The notes under the pieces: model-generated | The model's input: the letters and a program-made list of their open reading frames with translations, nothing else | What the model was told of the DNA's origin: nothing | Databases searched by the model: none | Position numbers and translations under genes: made by a program | Part shown: positions 1 through 9,632 of the stretch, piece by piece | Layout: each line of letters begins with the position of its first letter | Position numbering within the stretch: the stretch's first letter is position 1 | Source of the DNA: Candidatus Faecousia faecipullorum | GTDB lineage: Bacteria; Bacillota; Clostridia; Oscillospirales; Oscillospiraceae | DNA length: 12,456 nt | Direction: 5' to 3' | Assembly: GCA_018710805.1 (NCBI GenBank) | Contig: DVJG01000175.1 | Coordinates: 1 to 12,456 of the forward strand

Positions 1-3000
1 CGGAGGTAGTACTCGTAGGCCACTTCCAGCGTGGTAAGCAGGTCCTCATCCTTGGCTGTGGCGTCTTCGTTTTTCTCGATGGCGTCAATGTTCGCAAGCA
101 CCGATTCCTTGCCGTGGGTCATAAGTACGGCGTCAAAGCCGCCCTTCTGGCTCCGTCGGTAGAAATAGGCTGCATAGAAAGCCAGAGGGTGATGGACCTT
201 AAACCAGGCAATGCGGAAGGCCATCATGACATAGGCAACAGCGTGGGCCTTGGGGAATAGGTACTTGATTTTCTTGCAGGAGCCGATGTACCACTCCGGA
301 ACTCCTGCGGCCTTCATCTCTTCCTCGGCGCCTTCGGGCAGTCCTCTGCCCTTTCTCACGGCTTCCATAATCTTAAAAGACCGCTTCTCCGGCATCCCGC
401 AGGAGATGAGATAAATCATGATGTCGTCACGGCAGCCGATGGTGGAGTCAACCGTGGCGGTCTTGGAGGTAATCAGGTCCTTGGCGTTGCCCAGCCACAC
501 GTCGGTGCCGTGGGAGAAGCCGGAAAGACGGACCAGGGTATCGAACCTGGTGGGCAGGGTGTCCATGAGCATGCCCCGGGTGAAGCGGGTGTTGAACTCG
601 GGGATCGCCACGGCACCTGTGGGACCCAGCACCGGGTCGTCCTCATAGCCCAGAACCTTGGAGGAGATGAATATGGACATGGTATCCTTGTCATCCAAAG
701 GAATGGTTTTGGCGTCCACTCCCGTCAGGTCTTCCATCATACGGATCATGGTGGGGTCGTCATGGCCCAGCATATCCAGTTTCAGGAGGTTTTCCTCCAT
801 GGAATGGTATTCAAAGTGGGTGGTAATCTGATCGGCGTTGGGGTCGTCGGCAGGGTGCTGGACCGGGCAGAAGTCCCAAATCTCATTTTCCTGGGGAATG
901 ACCACCAGGCCGCCGGGGTGCTGGCCCGTGGTCCGGCGGACGCCCACGCAGCCCGCAGCCAGGCGTCCCTCCTCGGCCCGGGACGCCGTCTTGCCCCGTT
1001 CGGCCAGGTATTTTTTCACGTAGCCGAAGGCGGTTTTTTCCGCCACGGTGCCAATGGTGCCTGCCCGGAAAACGTGGGATTTTCCGAACATTTCAATACA
1101 GTAGGCGTGGGCTTTTGCCTGATATTCTCCGGAGAAGTTCAAGTCGATATCCGGCACCTTGTCGCCGCCGAAGCCCAGGAAGGTCTCAAAGGGGATGTTG
1201 AAGCCGTCCTTTTCCATCTTCGTGCCGCACTTGGGACACACTGCGTCGGGAAGGTCCGCGCCGCAGTTATATCCGGGCGGTACATTCAGTTCCGTGTACT
1301 TGCAGTCCGGGTTGGGACAGCGATAGTGGGGCTGGAAAGAGTTGACCTCGGTAATGCCGGACATATAGGCAACAATGGAGGAGCCCACGGAGCCTCGGGA
1401 ACCTACCAGGTAGCCGTGCTCCAAAGAGTTCTGCACCAGCTTCTGGGCGGACATATAGATCACGTCGTAGTGGCAGTTGATGATGTCGTTCAGCTCCGTC
1501 TCCACCCGTTTTACAAAAACCTCCGGGGGATGGTCGCCGTAGAGGCGGTGGAACTTGGTGTAGACCAGGTTTTTCAGGTCCTCCACGGAGTTCTCGATCT
1601 TCGGCGCAAAGAGGTTGTGGGGCACAGGCCGCAGACTTTCACACATATCCGCAATGCGGTTAGGGTTCTCCACCACAATCTCGTGGGCTTTCTCTTCGCC
1701 CAGGTAAGAAAACTCCGCCAGCATCTCGTCTGTGGTCCGGAAATACAGGGGCATATCCTTGTCCGCGTCGTCAAAGCCCTTGGTCGCCAGGAGGATGTGC
1801 CGGAAGATTTCGTCCTCCGGATTCAGAAAATGCACGTCTCCTGTGGCAACCACAGGTTTTCCCAGTTCCTCACCCAGCCGGACAATGGTTCGGTTGTAGT
1901 TTCGCAGGTCCTCGTCGGTTTTCGCCTCATATTTTTCATTTGCCAGCATGAAACGGTTGTTGGCAAGGGGCTGGATTTCCAGGAAGTCATAGAAGGAGGC
2001 GATCCGGCGCAGTTCGTCGTCGCTCTTATGGTCCAGAACAGCCTGGAACAGCTCTCCCGCCTCGCAGGCGGAGCCGATGATGAGGCCCTCCCGCATGGCA
2101 AGCAGCTCGGATTTTGGAATTCTGGGGACCCGGCGGAAGTATTTGAGGTTGGCGTCGGAAATGAGATGATAGAGGTTCCGCAGTCCAACCTGATTTTTTG
2201 CAAAGAGGATAATATGTCTTGCCTGACGGTCCGTAATGTGCCCTTTTGCACGGAGGGCCATCATGGCAGGGTTGATGGTTTGCAGGGTATGGATGTCATG
2301 GTTCTCTTCCAGCTGCGCCATAAGCTTCGTCATAATGAGGCCGCAGGTCATGGCGTCGTCGCCCGCCCGGTGATGGTTAAAGTCAGGCAGCCCCAGGGCG
2401 TCGGAGACGATGTTCAGCTTGAATTTATTCAGGTGGGACAGAAGATTCTGGGAGAGAATCAGGGTATCTGCGGCAGTATAGTTATAGGGAATGCCCTGGC
2501 GCTGGCATTCGGCCCGGATGAAGCCTGTGTCAAAGTCCGAATTGTGGGCAACCAGCACCCGGTCTCCCACGAAGGACAGGAATTTCGGCAGGACTTCTTC
2601 GATTTTCGGTGCCCCAAGGAGCATTTCCTCGGTGATGCCCGTGAGCTCCACAATCTTCCGGTCCAGAGGCCGCTCCGGGTCCACAAAGGTCTGGAAGCGG
2701 TCCAGCTCCTGGCCGTTTTTCAGAAGCACCGCGCCGATTTCAATGATGCGGTCCTGGCTGGAGGAGAGGCCTGTGGTCTCCAAGTCAAAAGCCACAAATT
2801 CCTCGTCAAACTTCATGTCCTTGCCGCCGTGGACCACGATGCGGTCATCTACGTCATTGACGTAATACCCTTCACAGCCATAGAGAATTTTGATATTCTC
2901 GTCGGTGCCTGCCACCTTGGCTTTGGAGGCGGCCTTCATGGCATCGGGGAAGGACTGGGCCACGCCGTGGTCTGTAATGGCGATGGCTTTGTGACCCCAG

Positions 3001-4027
3001 GCGGCGGCGGTTTTGATGGCGTCTGCCGTCACCGTCAGGGCGTCCATGTTGGACATGGTGGTGTGCAGGTGCAGCTCCACCCGCTTTTCGCCCGGCGCCG
3101 TATCCTTCCGCTTGGACATGGAGCCCGGCATCATGGCGTAGGGCTTGAGAACCATCTCGTTTTCAAACCGGTCCTCAACCAATCGGCCCTGGATGCGGAG
3201 GATAGACCCCACTTTCACATTTTCCAGTATGGGCTTTGCCTCGTTGGCGTCCATAAAGCGGCTGATGCGGACGGAATTGGTGTAGTCCGTAATGTCAAAT
3301 TTGATGACCCAGGCGTTGCGCTTTTTGAGTTCTTTGTGGTCCACCTGGAAGACCTTGCCCTCTACAATGACGGAACCCAGGTCCAGGCTCAGGTCCTTCA
3401 TGGCTACGGGATTTCCCCGGAAGGGCTTTCCGTAGAAGGTGTCCTCCGGCTGGGATTCCTTTGGCTTGGGCTTTGCCTGACGGGCCGCTGCGGGCATGGC
3501 CTCCATTACGGCGGAGCGCATGGATTCCATGGCTTCAAACAGCGCTTTTCCCTCCAGCGCCTCCCCGGCCTCCACAGTAATGGTTACAGGCACCGCAAAC
3601 TTCTCCCGGAGCTCCCGTTCCACGGATGGAATGTGCTCCATCAGGGTCTGTTTGCCGTTTGCAGCCAGGAAAATGGTGATGTTTTCTCCGTCTCGCTGCC
3701 ATTTGGCCCCTGCCAGGGTTCCTCTTGCCATGGAGTTGCGGCTGACAAAGAGGTGCATAAGCTCCTCATCGGTGATTTTTGAAAACGCAGAAGCCGGGTG
3801 GGTCGCTTTCAGCTCCAGACGCCGCAGGCCGTAAAGGGCCGCAATGTCCCGCTCTGCCTTTTGGATGTCGAAAATAGAAATATAGGATTCCGAATGGATG
3901 GCCACGGACACGGCCCGGTTTTCCGGGTCTAAGTCCGCAGCAACAATGGCCGCCTGAGAGAAAGCGGTCAAAAGCTCCTCAGGCGGCACATATTCGGAAA
4001 ACATTTGCAGAAAGGTTATGGTTTCGC

Positions 4028-4031
<4 letters not shown>
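1..4031 (-). CDS. polC: DNA polymerase III alpha subunit, PolC type (3' end cut by window edge)
   Basis: Replicative DNA polymerase of low-GC Gram-positive type, joining polymerase and 3'-5' proofreading in one chain. Reading from 4031 toward 1 gives 1343 complete codons without a stop; the Bacillus protein is about 1437 residues, so roughly 100 C-terminal residues lie outside. Domains in order: poorly conserved N-terminal region (~1-220); OB-fold (~230-315); PHP domain opening with HLHTT at 321; inserted DnaQ-like exonuclease with DLETTG (D416, E418), HNSDFD (D501) and HRAGDD (H554, D559), a complete DEDDh set; second part of PHP; palm motif GSRGSVGSS at 877-885; Cys pairs of a zinc-binding site (CPNPDC and CPKCG); catalytic PDIDLNFSGEYQ with D961 and D963; and QHPGG. 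The start is ATG at 4031, overlapping the ispG stop as ATGA with only a weak upstream SD, so translation is probably coupled to ispG. Identification is very secure. Confidence 0.97.
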
Positions 4032-5065
<1,034 letters not shown>

Positions 5066-5070
5066 AGGGT

Positions 5071-6123
5071 TCACCTCTTAAAAAGTACGAAAATATCCTT
5101 AAACATGATAATTCCCATGAGGCCCAGCAGCAGCACCATGCCTGCTCCATGGAGGTAGCCCTCGTATTTGGGGTTTACCTTCTTATGGGTCACGGCTTCC
5201 ACAGCTGTGGTAATGAGAAGGCCCACAATGCGCCCGCCATCCAGTGCCGGAATGGGGAGCAGATTCATGACGGCCAGGTTGATTGCAATGAAGGCCCCGA
5301 AATAGAGCATATTGAGCAGGGCGTCAACTTTGGTAGCGGATGCGTCCGCCACCACGCTCATCTGCTGAACGATGCCCACAGGCCCCGTCATATCAGAGAG
5401 CCCTGCCTGACCTCTCAGGAGCATTTGCAGGCTCAAACGAACCAGGCGCACCGTATCCAAAGACTGGTTCCAGGCATTTTGAAGCCGCTGCAGAACAGTC
5501 AGGTCCCGGACTTCAAAGTTCATGCCGTAGAGCATGGTTTTTCCATCGGAAGACAGGTGCTTTTCCATGAGGAAATTGGGCAGTTCCACCGTTTCCCCGT
5601 TCCGCTCCACCTTCAGGTCGTGGGTATCGCCGGGATTCAGATTCAAAATAAGGTTAAAATCCGACTGGACGTAGATTTTCTCTCCATCCACTTCAAGGAT
5701 TCTGTCTCCTGCCTGAAGCCCGCCTTCCCGATTCACCGTGGCGAAGGGTTCAAAGCCCGCAATCACCGGCACCACGGCCCGCTTCACAGGCAGAAATACC
5801 ACCGCCATCAGGGCAATGCCCATGAGGAAATTCATGGCAGCTCCCGCAATGAGAATGAGAAAGCGCTTCCACCAGGCAGCTTTATCAAAGGATCTGGGAT
5901 TGTCGCTGCCGCCGTCCTCCCCTTCCATGGCGCAGTAGCCGCCCATGGGGATCAGCCGCAGGGAATACTGTGTCTCCCCGATCTTCCTGCTCCACAGGGC
6001 AGGGCCCATGAAAATAGAAAATTCATTGACCTGGACCCCCGAAAGCTTGGCGGCAACGAAATGCCCCAGCTCGTGGACCAGAATCAGCACGCTGAAGAGG
6101 AGAACCGCAAAAAGAATGGTCAT
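5071..6123 (-). CDS. rseP: Site-2 intramembrane zinc metalloprotease (RseP/RasP, M50 family)
   Basis: Membrane protease that cleaves substrates such as anti-sigma factors and signal-peptide remnants within the bilayer. The 350-residue protein starts with a hydrophobic helix carrying the zinc motif HELGH (H17, E18, H21). This is followed by the conserved MGG loop (60-62), a second hydrophobic helix (~88-112), one PDZ domain (~115-200), the MTGPVGI motif (245-251) and the third metal ligand in NLLPIPALDGGR (D295), then a C-terminal helix. One PDZ domain is the usual Gram-positive form (RasP), whereas E. coli RseP has two. All catalytic residues are present. The ATG at 6123 is preceded by CGAGG at six-base spacing. 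The substrate cannot be told from this window. The same gene position, after dxr, is standard in Bacillota. Confidence 0.95.
   Translation of the reverse strand: MTILFAVLLFSVLILVHELGHFVAAKLSGVQVNEFSIFMGPALWSRKIGETQYSLRLIPMGGYCAMEGEDGGSDNPRSFDKAAWWKRFLILIAGAAMNFLMGIALMAVVFLPVKRAVVPVIAGFEPFATVNREGGLQAGDRILEVDGEKIYVQSDFNLILNLNPGDTHDLKVERNGETVELPNFLMEKHLSSDGKTMLYGMNFEVRDLTVLQRLQNAWNQSLDTVRLVRLSLQMLLRGQAGLSDMTGPVGIVQQMSVVADASATKVDALLNMLYFGAFIAINLAVMNLLPIPALDGGRIVGLLITTAVEAVTHKKVNPKYEGYLHGAGMVLLLGLMGIIMFKDIFVLFKR
5072..5079 (-). promoter_or_regulatory. Ribosome binding site that decides the ispG start
   Basis: AAGAGGTG on the minus strand is formed by the last two sense codons of rseP (AAG AGG) and the first bases of its TGA stop. 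It lies six bases before the ATG at 5065. The upstream GTG candidate at 5074 overlaps this SD and has no SD of its own at usable distance. This supports the shorter ispG and reinitiation by ribosomes finishing rseP. Confidence 0.75.
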
Positions 6124-6197
6124 AAAATGCCTCGCTTTTTTGTTTGGAAAACTCCGAAAAACCTCAAAGCCAGGCAGAAGATGCCGGCTTTTTTCAT
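6120..6197 (-). CDS. Possible 25-residue ORF between dxr and rseP
   Basis: A small open frame, ATG at 6197 and TGA at 6120-6122, fills the whole dxr-rseP gap. It reads MKKAGIFCLALRFFGVF and then a short Lys/Arg-containing tail. Its stop overlaps the rseP start as ATGA. The product would be a basic N-terminus followed by a hydrophobic stretch, like a short signal anchor. The only nearby SD-like sequence (AAGGA, within the dxr end) is about 13 bases from the ATG, which is longer than ideal. It could be a translated leader that couples rseP to dxr, a tiny membrane peptide, or a chance frame. I recognise no family. Confidence 0.3.
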   Translation of the reverse strand: MKKAGIFCLALRFFGVFQTKKRGIL

Positions 6198-6201
6198 GAA
6201 A

Positions 6202-7362
6202 TCAGAATTTTCCTTGGGATAATGCTCGAACTGCCCTGCGGGCCAGCTTGTCGGTTTCCAAGATCTCTTCCAGAGTGGGATTTTCCACAAAGGGCACATT
6301 TTCCACTGCTTGGGAAACCAGATGATAGATATCATAAAAACCGATTTCGTCCCGGAGGAACATGGCCACCGCCTCTTCGTTTGCGCCGTTCATGGCAGGA
6401 CAGGCGGTGCCGCCTTTTGCGGCGCAGTCATAGGCCAGCTTCAGACATGGAAAACGCTCCATATCCGGCTTCTGGAAGGTCAGACTGCCGCAGCTTAACA
6501 AGTCCAGAGGGTCCACCGGACACGGCACTCTCTGGGGATAGGTCAGGGCCAGCTGAATGGGAAGCCGCATATCGGTGGTGCCCATTTGGGCCATTATTGC
6601 GCCGTCCGTAAACTCCACCATGGAGTGGACAATGCTCTGGCGGTGGATGACCACATCCACCTTCTCAAGCGGCATCCGGTACAGCCGCATGGCCTCAATG
6701 ACCTCCAGGCCCTTATTCATGAGGGTCGCGCAGTCAATGGTAATTTTCGCGCCCATTTTCCAGTTGGGATGCTTCAGGGCATCGGCTTTGGTGACGGTTT
6801 TTAAGCTTTCCTGCTCTTTTCCAAAGAACGGTCCGCCGGAGCAGGTGAGGATCAGACGCTTAATTTCTCTTCTGTCGCCGCAGCCCATAAGGCACTGGTA
6901 GATTGCGGAGTGCTCGGAATCCACAGGGATGATTTCCGCGTGGTGTTTTTCCGCCTCCGCCATGACCAGTTCCCCTGCACAGACCAGGGTCTCCTTATTG
7001 GCAAGGCCGATGCGCTTTCCCTGGCCAATGGCAGCCAAGGTTGGTTTCAGGCCCACCATGCCTACAACCGCCGTGATCACACAGTCGGCAGCGGGAAGCG
7101 TGGCGGCTTCAATGAGCCCTTCTTCTCCCCAGCTTACCCGGGTAGGCAGGTCTTTAATCGCCTCTTTCAGCTCCTTGGCTGCCGCTTCCGTTGCCATAAC
7201 CGCCAGCTCCGGCAGGAACTCCCGGCACTGCTGCGCCATGCGCTCTACGCTGGTTCCTGCAGTGAGGGCTCCCACCCGGATGCCTTCCAGACGGGATACT
7301 ACGTCCAGGCTCTGGCGGCCGATGGAGCCGGTGGAGCCAAGAATACTGACACAATGTACCAT
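6202..7362 (-). CDS. dxr: 1-deoxy-D-xylulose 5-phosphate reductoisomerase
   Basis: First committed enzyme of the MEP isoprenoid pathway: rearranges and reduces DXP to 2-C-methylerythritol 4-phosphate with NADPH and a divalent metal. The 386-residue length is typical. The N-terminal Rossmann motif GSTGSIG is at residues 9-15; LANKETLVCAGE at 120-131 and PVDSEHSAIYQC at 146-157 supply metal ligands D148 and E150; HPNWKMGAKITID and MNKGLE follow, with E220 as third ligand; MNGANEEAV is at 324-332. The ATG at 7362 has AAGGAG six bases upstream, and this SD overlaps the TAA stop of cdsA (gap of 10 bases). Target family of fosmidomycin. With ispG and uppS it makes this operon rich in isoprenoid genes. 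Confidence 0.97.
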   Translation of the reverse strand: MVHCVSILGSTGSIGRQSLDVVSRLEGIRVGALTAGTSVERMAQQCREFLPELAVMATEAAAKELKEAIKDLPTRVSWGEEGLIEAATLPAADCVITAVVGMVGLKPTLAAIGQGKRIGLANKETLVCAGELVMAEAEKHHAEIIPVDSEHSAIYQCLMGCGDRREIKRLILTCSGGPFFGKEQESLKTVTKADALKHPNWKMGAKITIDCATLMNKGLEVIEAMRLYRMPLEKVDVVIHRQSIVHSMVEFTDGAIMAQMGTTDMRLPIQLALTYPQRVPCPVDPLDLLSCGSLTFQKPDMERFPCLKLAYDCAAKGGTACPAMNGANEEAVAMFLRDEIGFYDIYHLVSQAVENVPFVENPTLEEILETDKLARRAVRALSQGKF

Positions 7363-7372
7363 ATGCCGCTCC

Positions 7373-8188
7373 TTACGCGATAATGACCGGGGCCATCAGG
7401 AGAAGTGCCTCCATCAGCGGTGCCACCATGGTCAGAGAGTCAAACCGGTCCAGCACACCGCCGTGGCCGGGAATGAGATTGCCGTAGTCCTTGATGCCTG
7501 TCTGGCGCTTGACCACACTGAAGCACAGATCGCCGAAAGCGCCGGCTACGCTGCCCACCAGTCCGTAGAGAATGGCAAGGCCGTAGTTGACCTGGAAGTG
7601 GCAGGGGAAATCCAGAATCAAGGCGTAGATAATCATGGACGCCACTGCCGTGACGATACCGCCCAGGGCGCCTTCCACCGTCTTATTGGGGCTGACCACA
7701 GGAGCCAGCTTGTGCTTGCCAAACTTGAGGCCCACAAAATAGGCACCTGCGTCGGAGGTAAAGGCAACCACAAAGGGGATGAGAATAACGTAGCGGCCCA
7801 CATTCAAGGTCAGAATCCGGACCAGCGCCGAAATCATATAGGGAATAATGACACCTGCGGCAAAGCACATACCGATGTGCTCAAAGTGGACCTTAATATG
7901 GTCCAGCATCATTTCACTGTACAGCACCGCAAAGAACACCATGAGCAGCAGCATAAACCAGGCTCTGACCGCCCCAAAGTAGCTCCACATGGACAGGGCA
8001 AAGGCCATGGCGGCACTGTACATCACAAGCCGGATATTGGTCACAAGACCTGTGCGGTAGAGAAGCTCAAAGGCTGCAATGGCAAGAAGCACACCAAGGA
8101 CGATGGCTGCGGCGACTTTTGGTGCCGCCAGTAAAATCAGCAGGAGAATCGGCACCAGAACTGCCGCCGCAATAATTCGGGTTTTCAT
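7373..8188 (-). CDS. cdsA: Phosphatidate cytidylyltransferase (CDP-diacylglycerol synthase)
   Basis: Integral membrane enzyme making CDP-diacylglycerol from phosphatidic acid and CTP, the branch-point precursor of bacterial phospholipids. The 271 residues are mostly hydrophobic, with about seven or eight likely membrane segments beginning at residues 5-22. The family signature is complete near the C-terminus: SVVKRQTGIKDYGNLIPG followed by HGGVLDRFD (224-250). FTSDAGAYFVG (143-153) and SPNKTVEGALGG (166-177) also match. The ATG at 8188 is six bases after the uppS stop. The strong SD (GGAGGT) is formed by the last uppS codons but lies about 12 bases from the ATG, which is long; I see no better in-frame start. 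CTP use links it loosely to pyrH upstream. Confidence 0.96.
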   Translation of the reverse strand: MKTRIIAAAVLVPILLLILLAAPKVAAAIVLGVLLAIAAFELLYRTGLVTNIRLVMYSAAMAFALSMWSYFGAVRAWFMLLLMVFFAVLYSEMMLDHIKVHFEHIGMCFAAGVIIPYMISALVRILTLNVGRYVILIPFVVAFTSDAGAYFVGLKFGKHKLAPVVSPNKTVEGALGGIVTAVASMIIYALILDFPCHFQVNYGLAILYGLVGSVAGAFGDLCFSVVKRQTGIKDYGNLIPGHGGVLDRFDSLTMVAPLMEALLLMAPVIIA

Positions 8189-8194
8189 TTATAT

Positions 8195-8914
8195 TTATGT
8201 ACCTCCAAAGCGGCGGTTCCGCCGATGATATTCTGCAATGGCCTCGTCCAGATGGCTGGGACTGAAATCGGGCCACAATACATTCATAAAAACGTACTCG
8301 GAGTAGGCAGACTGCCAGAGAAGGAAGTTGCTGGTGCGCATTTCCCCCGACGGGCGGATGATCAGCTCCGGGTCGGGAACGCCTTTCGAGTAGAGGTAGG
8401 AAGAGAGGAGCTCTTCCGTTAAATCTTCGGGCTGGTACTTTCCAGCCGCAACGTCTGCAGCGAAAGCCCGGGATGCCTGAACGATCTCGTTTCTGCCGCC
8501 GTAATTCAGGCAGAAATTCACCTGAACGTCGTAGTCGCGGGATCGGTTCTGTGCATCATAGCAGAGCTTCTGCAGCTCGGGAGAGAGCTTACTGAGGTCT
8601 CCAAAGAAGCGGAAGCAGACCCGGTTTTTCTCCATGTCCTGCAAAGCCTCTTCCAGATAGCGGCGCAGAAGACGCATGATGCCGGAAATTTCCTCCTGGG
8701 AGCGTTTCCAGTTCTCCGTAGAGAAGGCATAGACCGTCAGATATCGGACGCCCAGGGTCCGGCAGTAGTTGGCAATACGCCGAAAGGCCTCGGCGCCTGC
8801 GGCGTGTCCGGCAGTGCGGGGCAGGCCCCGCTTTTTGGCCCAGCGGCCGTTGCCGTCCATAATAATGGCAATGTGCTGGGGAGGGGGCAAAGTTGTTTTT
8901 TCAGAAAGTGCCAT
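8195..8914 (-). CDS. uppS: Undecaprenyl diphosphate synthase (cis-prenyltransferase)
   Basis: Extends farnesyl diphosphate with isopentenyl units in cis to make the C55 carrier used for peptidoglycan and wall polymers. The 239 residues are close to the usual length. The diphosphate-binding motif IAIIMDGNGRWAKKRG holds D20 and R24, followed by GHAAGAEA (H37), YAFSTENWKRS (62-72), and the IPP-site region IIRPSGEMRTSNFLLWQ with R187, S189, R193 and downstream E206. The family more often has RTSGE where this protein has RPSGE. The ATG at 8914 follows GGAGG at six-base spacing, an ideal ribosome binding site. The gene is separated from frr by 150 bp containing two hairpins, the longest gap in the operon. 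Confidence 0.97.
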   Translation of the reverse strand: MALSEKTTLPPPQHIAIIMDGNGRWAKKRGLPRTAGHAAGAEAFRRIANYCRTLGVRYLTVYAFSTENWKRSQEEISGIMRLLRRYLEEALQDMEKNRVCFRFFGDLSKLSPELQKLCYDAQNRSRDYDVQVNFCLNYGGRNEIVQASRAFAADVAAGKYQPEDLTEELLSSYLYSKGVPDPELIIRPSGEMRTSNFLLWQSAYSEYVFMNVLWPDFSPSHLDEAIAEYHRRNRRFGGT

Positions 8915-8947
8915 AGAGCACCTCCATAATCATATAATTGCGGAAAG

Positions 8948-8966
8948 GCTTCCCCGGAGGGGAAGC
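8948..8966. repeat. Perfect hairpin, 8-bp stem, in the frr-uppS gap
   Basis: GCTTCCCC-GGA-GGGGAAGC is a perfect inverted repeat with a three-base loop, about 30 bases upstream of the uppS start. In the operon's direction it is followed by CCTTTCC, not a real T-run, so it is a poor intrinsic terminator. It may modulate mRNA processing or stability between frr and uppS. Function is inference. Confidence 0.6.
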
Positions 8967-9018
8967 AATCAGCGCAGGTGACCATTTGGAGAGAGTTTCT
9001 CATGGTCGATTTCGCAGG

Positions 9019-9042
9019 AAGGGAGGGGCAAGCCCCTCCCTT
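9019..9042. repeat. Perfect GC-rich hairpin, 11-bp arms, in the frr-uppS gap
   Basis: AAGGGAGGGGC and its exact complement are separated by only two bases, which in RNA would give a nine- or ten-bp stem with a small CAAG/CTTG-type loop. It lies about 20 bases after the frr stop. There is no T-run after it on the minus strand; on the plus strand a T-run (ctttttt) comes about 10 bases later, but no plus-strand gene ends here. Short GC-rich palindromes of this kind can be dispersed intergenic repeats; whether this one is cannot be seen from one copy. Confidence 0.6.
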
Positions 9043-9064
9043 GCAGTTATCTTTTTTCGGGGAT

Positions 9065-9619
9065 TCAGATGGACAGAAGTTCCTTTTCCTTATTGGCAAG
9101 GGCGGCGTCTACCTTTTTGATGGACTTGTCCAGCAGGTCCTGAAGGTCTTTTTCAGCCTTCTTCTGGTCGTCCTCGGTAATCTCGGAGCTCTTTTTCAGC
9201 TTCTTCACATAGTCCATACCGTCCCGGCGGATGTTCCGCATGGCAACCTTGGCATCTTCGGCGTACTTGCGGACCTGTTTTACCAGTTCCTTACGGCGCT
9301 CTTCCGTGAGCTGAGGGAACACCAGGCGAATGACACGGCCGTCATTCTGGGGGTTGATGCCCAGGTCAGAGACCTGAATGGCCTTCTGAATGTCTTTCAG
9401 AAGCTTGGTGTCCCAGGGCTGAATGACCAGGGTGCGGGCATCGGGAGTGGAAATGGTGGCAACGCCTGCCAGGGGAGTCTCACTGCCGTAATATTCAACG
9501 GTAATGCGATCCAGGACCTTGGGGTTGGCCCGACCGGCCCGGACGGCGCTGAAGTCCTCTTCCAGGTGCTCCAGGGTCTTGTCCATTCTTCTGCCGTATT
9601 CCTTAAAATCCACGCTCAT
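9065..9619 (-). CDS. frr: Ribosome recycling factor
   Basis: With EF-G it splits the post-termination ribosome so subunits and mRNA can be reused. The 184-residue length matches the family (about 185). Recognisable segments include the N-terminal helix with EDFSAVRAGRANP, the beta-domain YYGSETPLAGVATISTPDAR followed by TLVIQPWD, and the C-terminal helices with RLVFPQLTEERRKEL and AKVAMRNIRRDGMD. The ATG at 9619 follows AAGGAGG at eight-base spacing. That SD begins within the TAA stop of pyrH (gap of 13 bases), so the two are almost certainly co-transcribed and perhaps translationally coupled. Directly after pyrH is the standard position in most bacteria. Confidence 0.98.
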   Translation of the reverse strand: MSVDFKEYGRRMDKTLEHLEEDFSAVRAGRANPKVLDRITVEYYGSETPLAGVATISTPDARTLVIQPWDTKLLKDIQKAIQVSDLGINPQNDGRVIRLVFPQLTEERRKELVKQVRKYAEDAKVAMRNIRRDGMDYVKKLKKSSEITEDDQKKAEKDLQDLLDKSIKKVDAALANKEKELLSI

Positions 9620-9632
9620 TTCTTCGTCCTCC

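Noticed and set aside
510..3782. 1090-residue plus-strand ORF
   Set aside because: It is codon-aligned antisense to polC, which has complete catalytic motifs. Its translation shows no recognisable domain, and the open frame follows from codon bias.
5149..6222. 357-residue plus-strand ORF
   Set aside because: It is antisense to rseP, whose HELGH, PDZ and LDGG features are intact.
6929..8134. 401-residue plus-strand ORF
   Set aside because: It runs antisense across the dxr-cdsA junction, with no family resemblance and no promoter or SD of note.
9019..9042. Intrinsic terminator after frr
   Set aside because: No T-run follows on the minus strand, and uppS just downstream lacks a visible promoter of its own, so the operon most likely continues.
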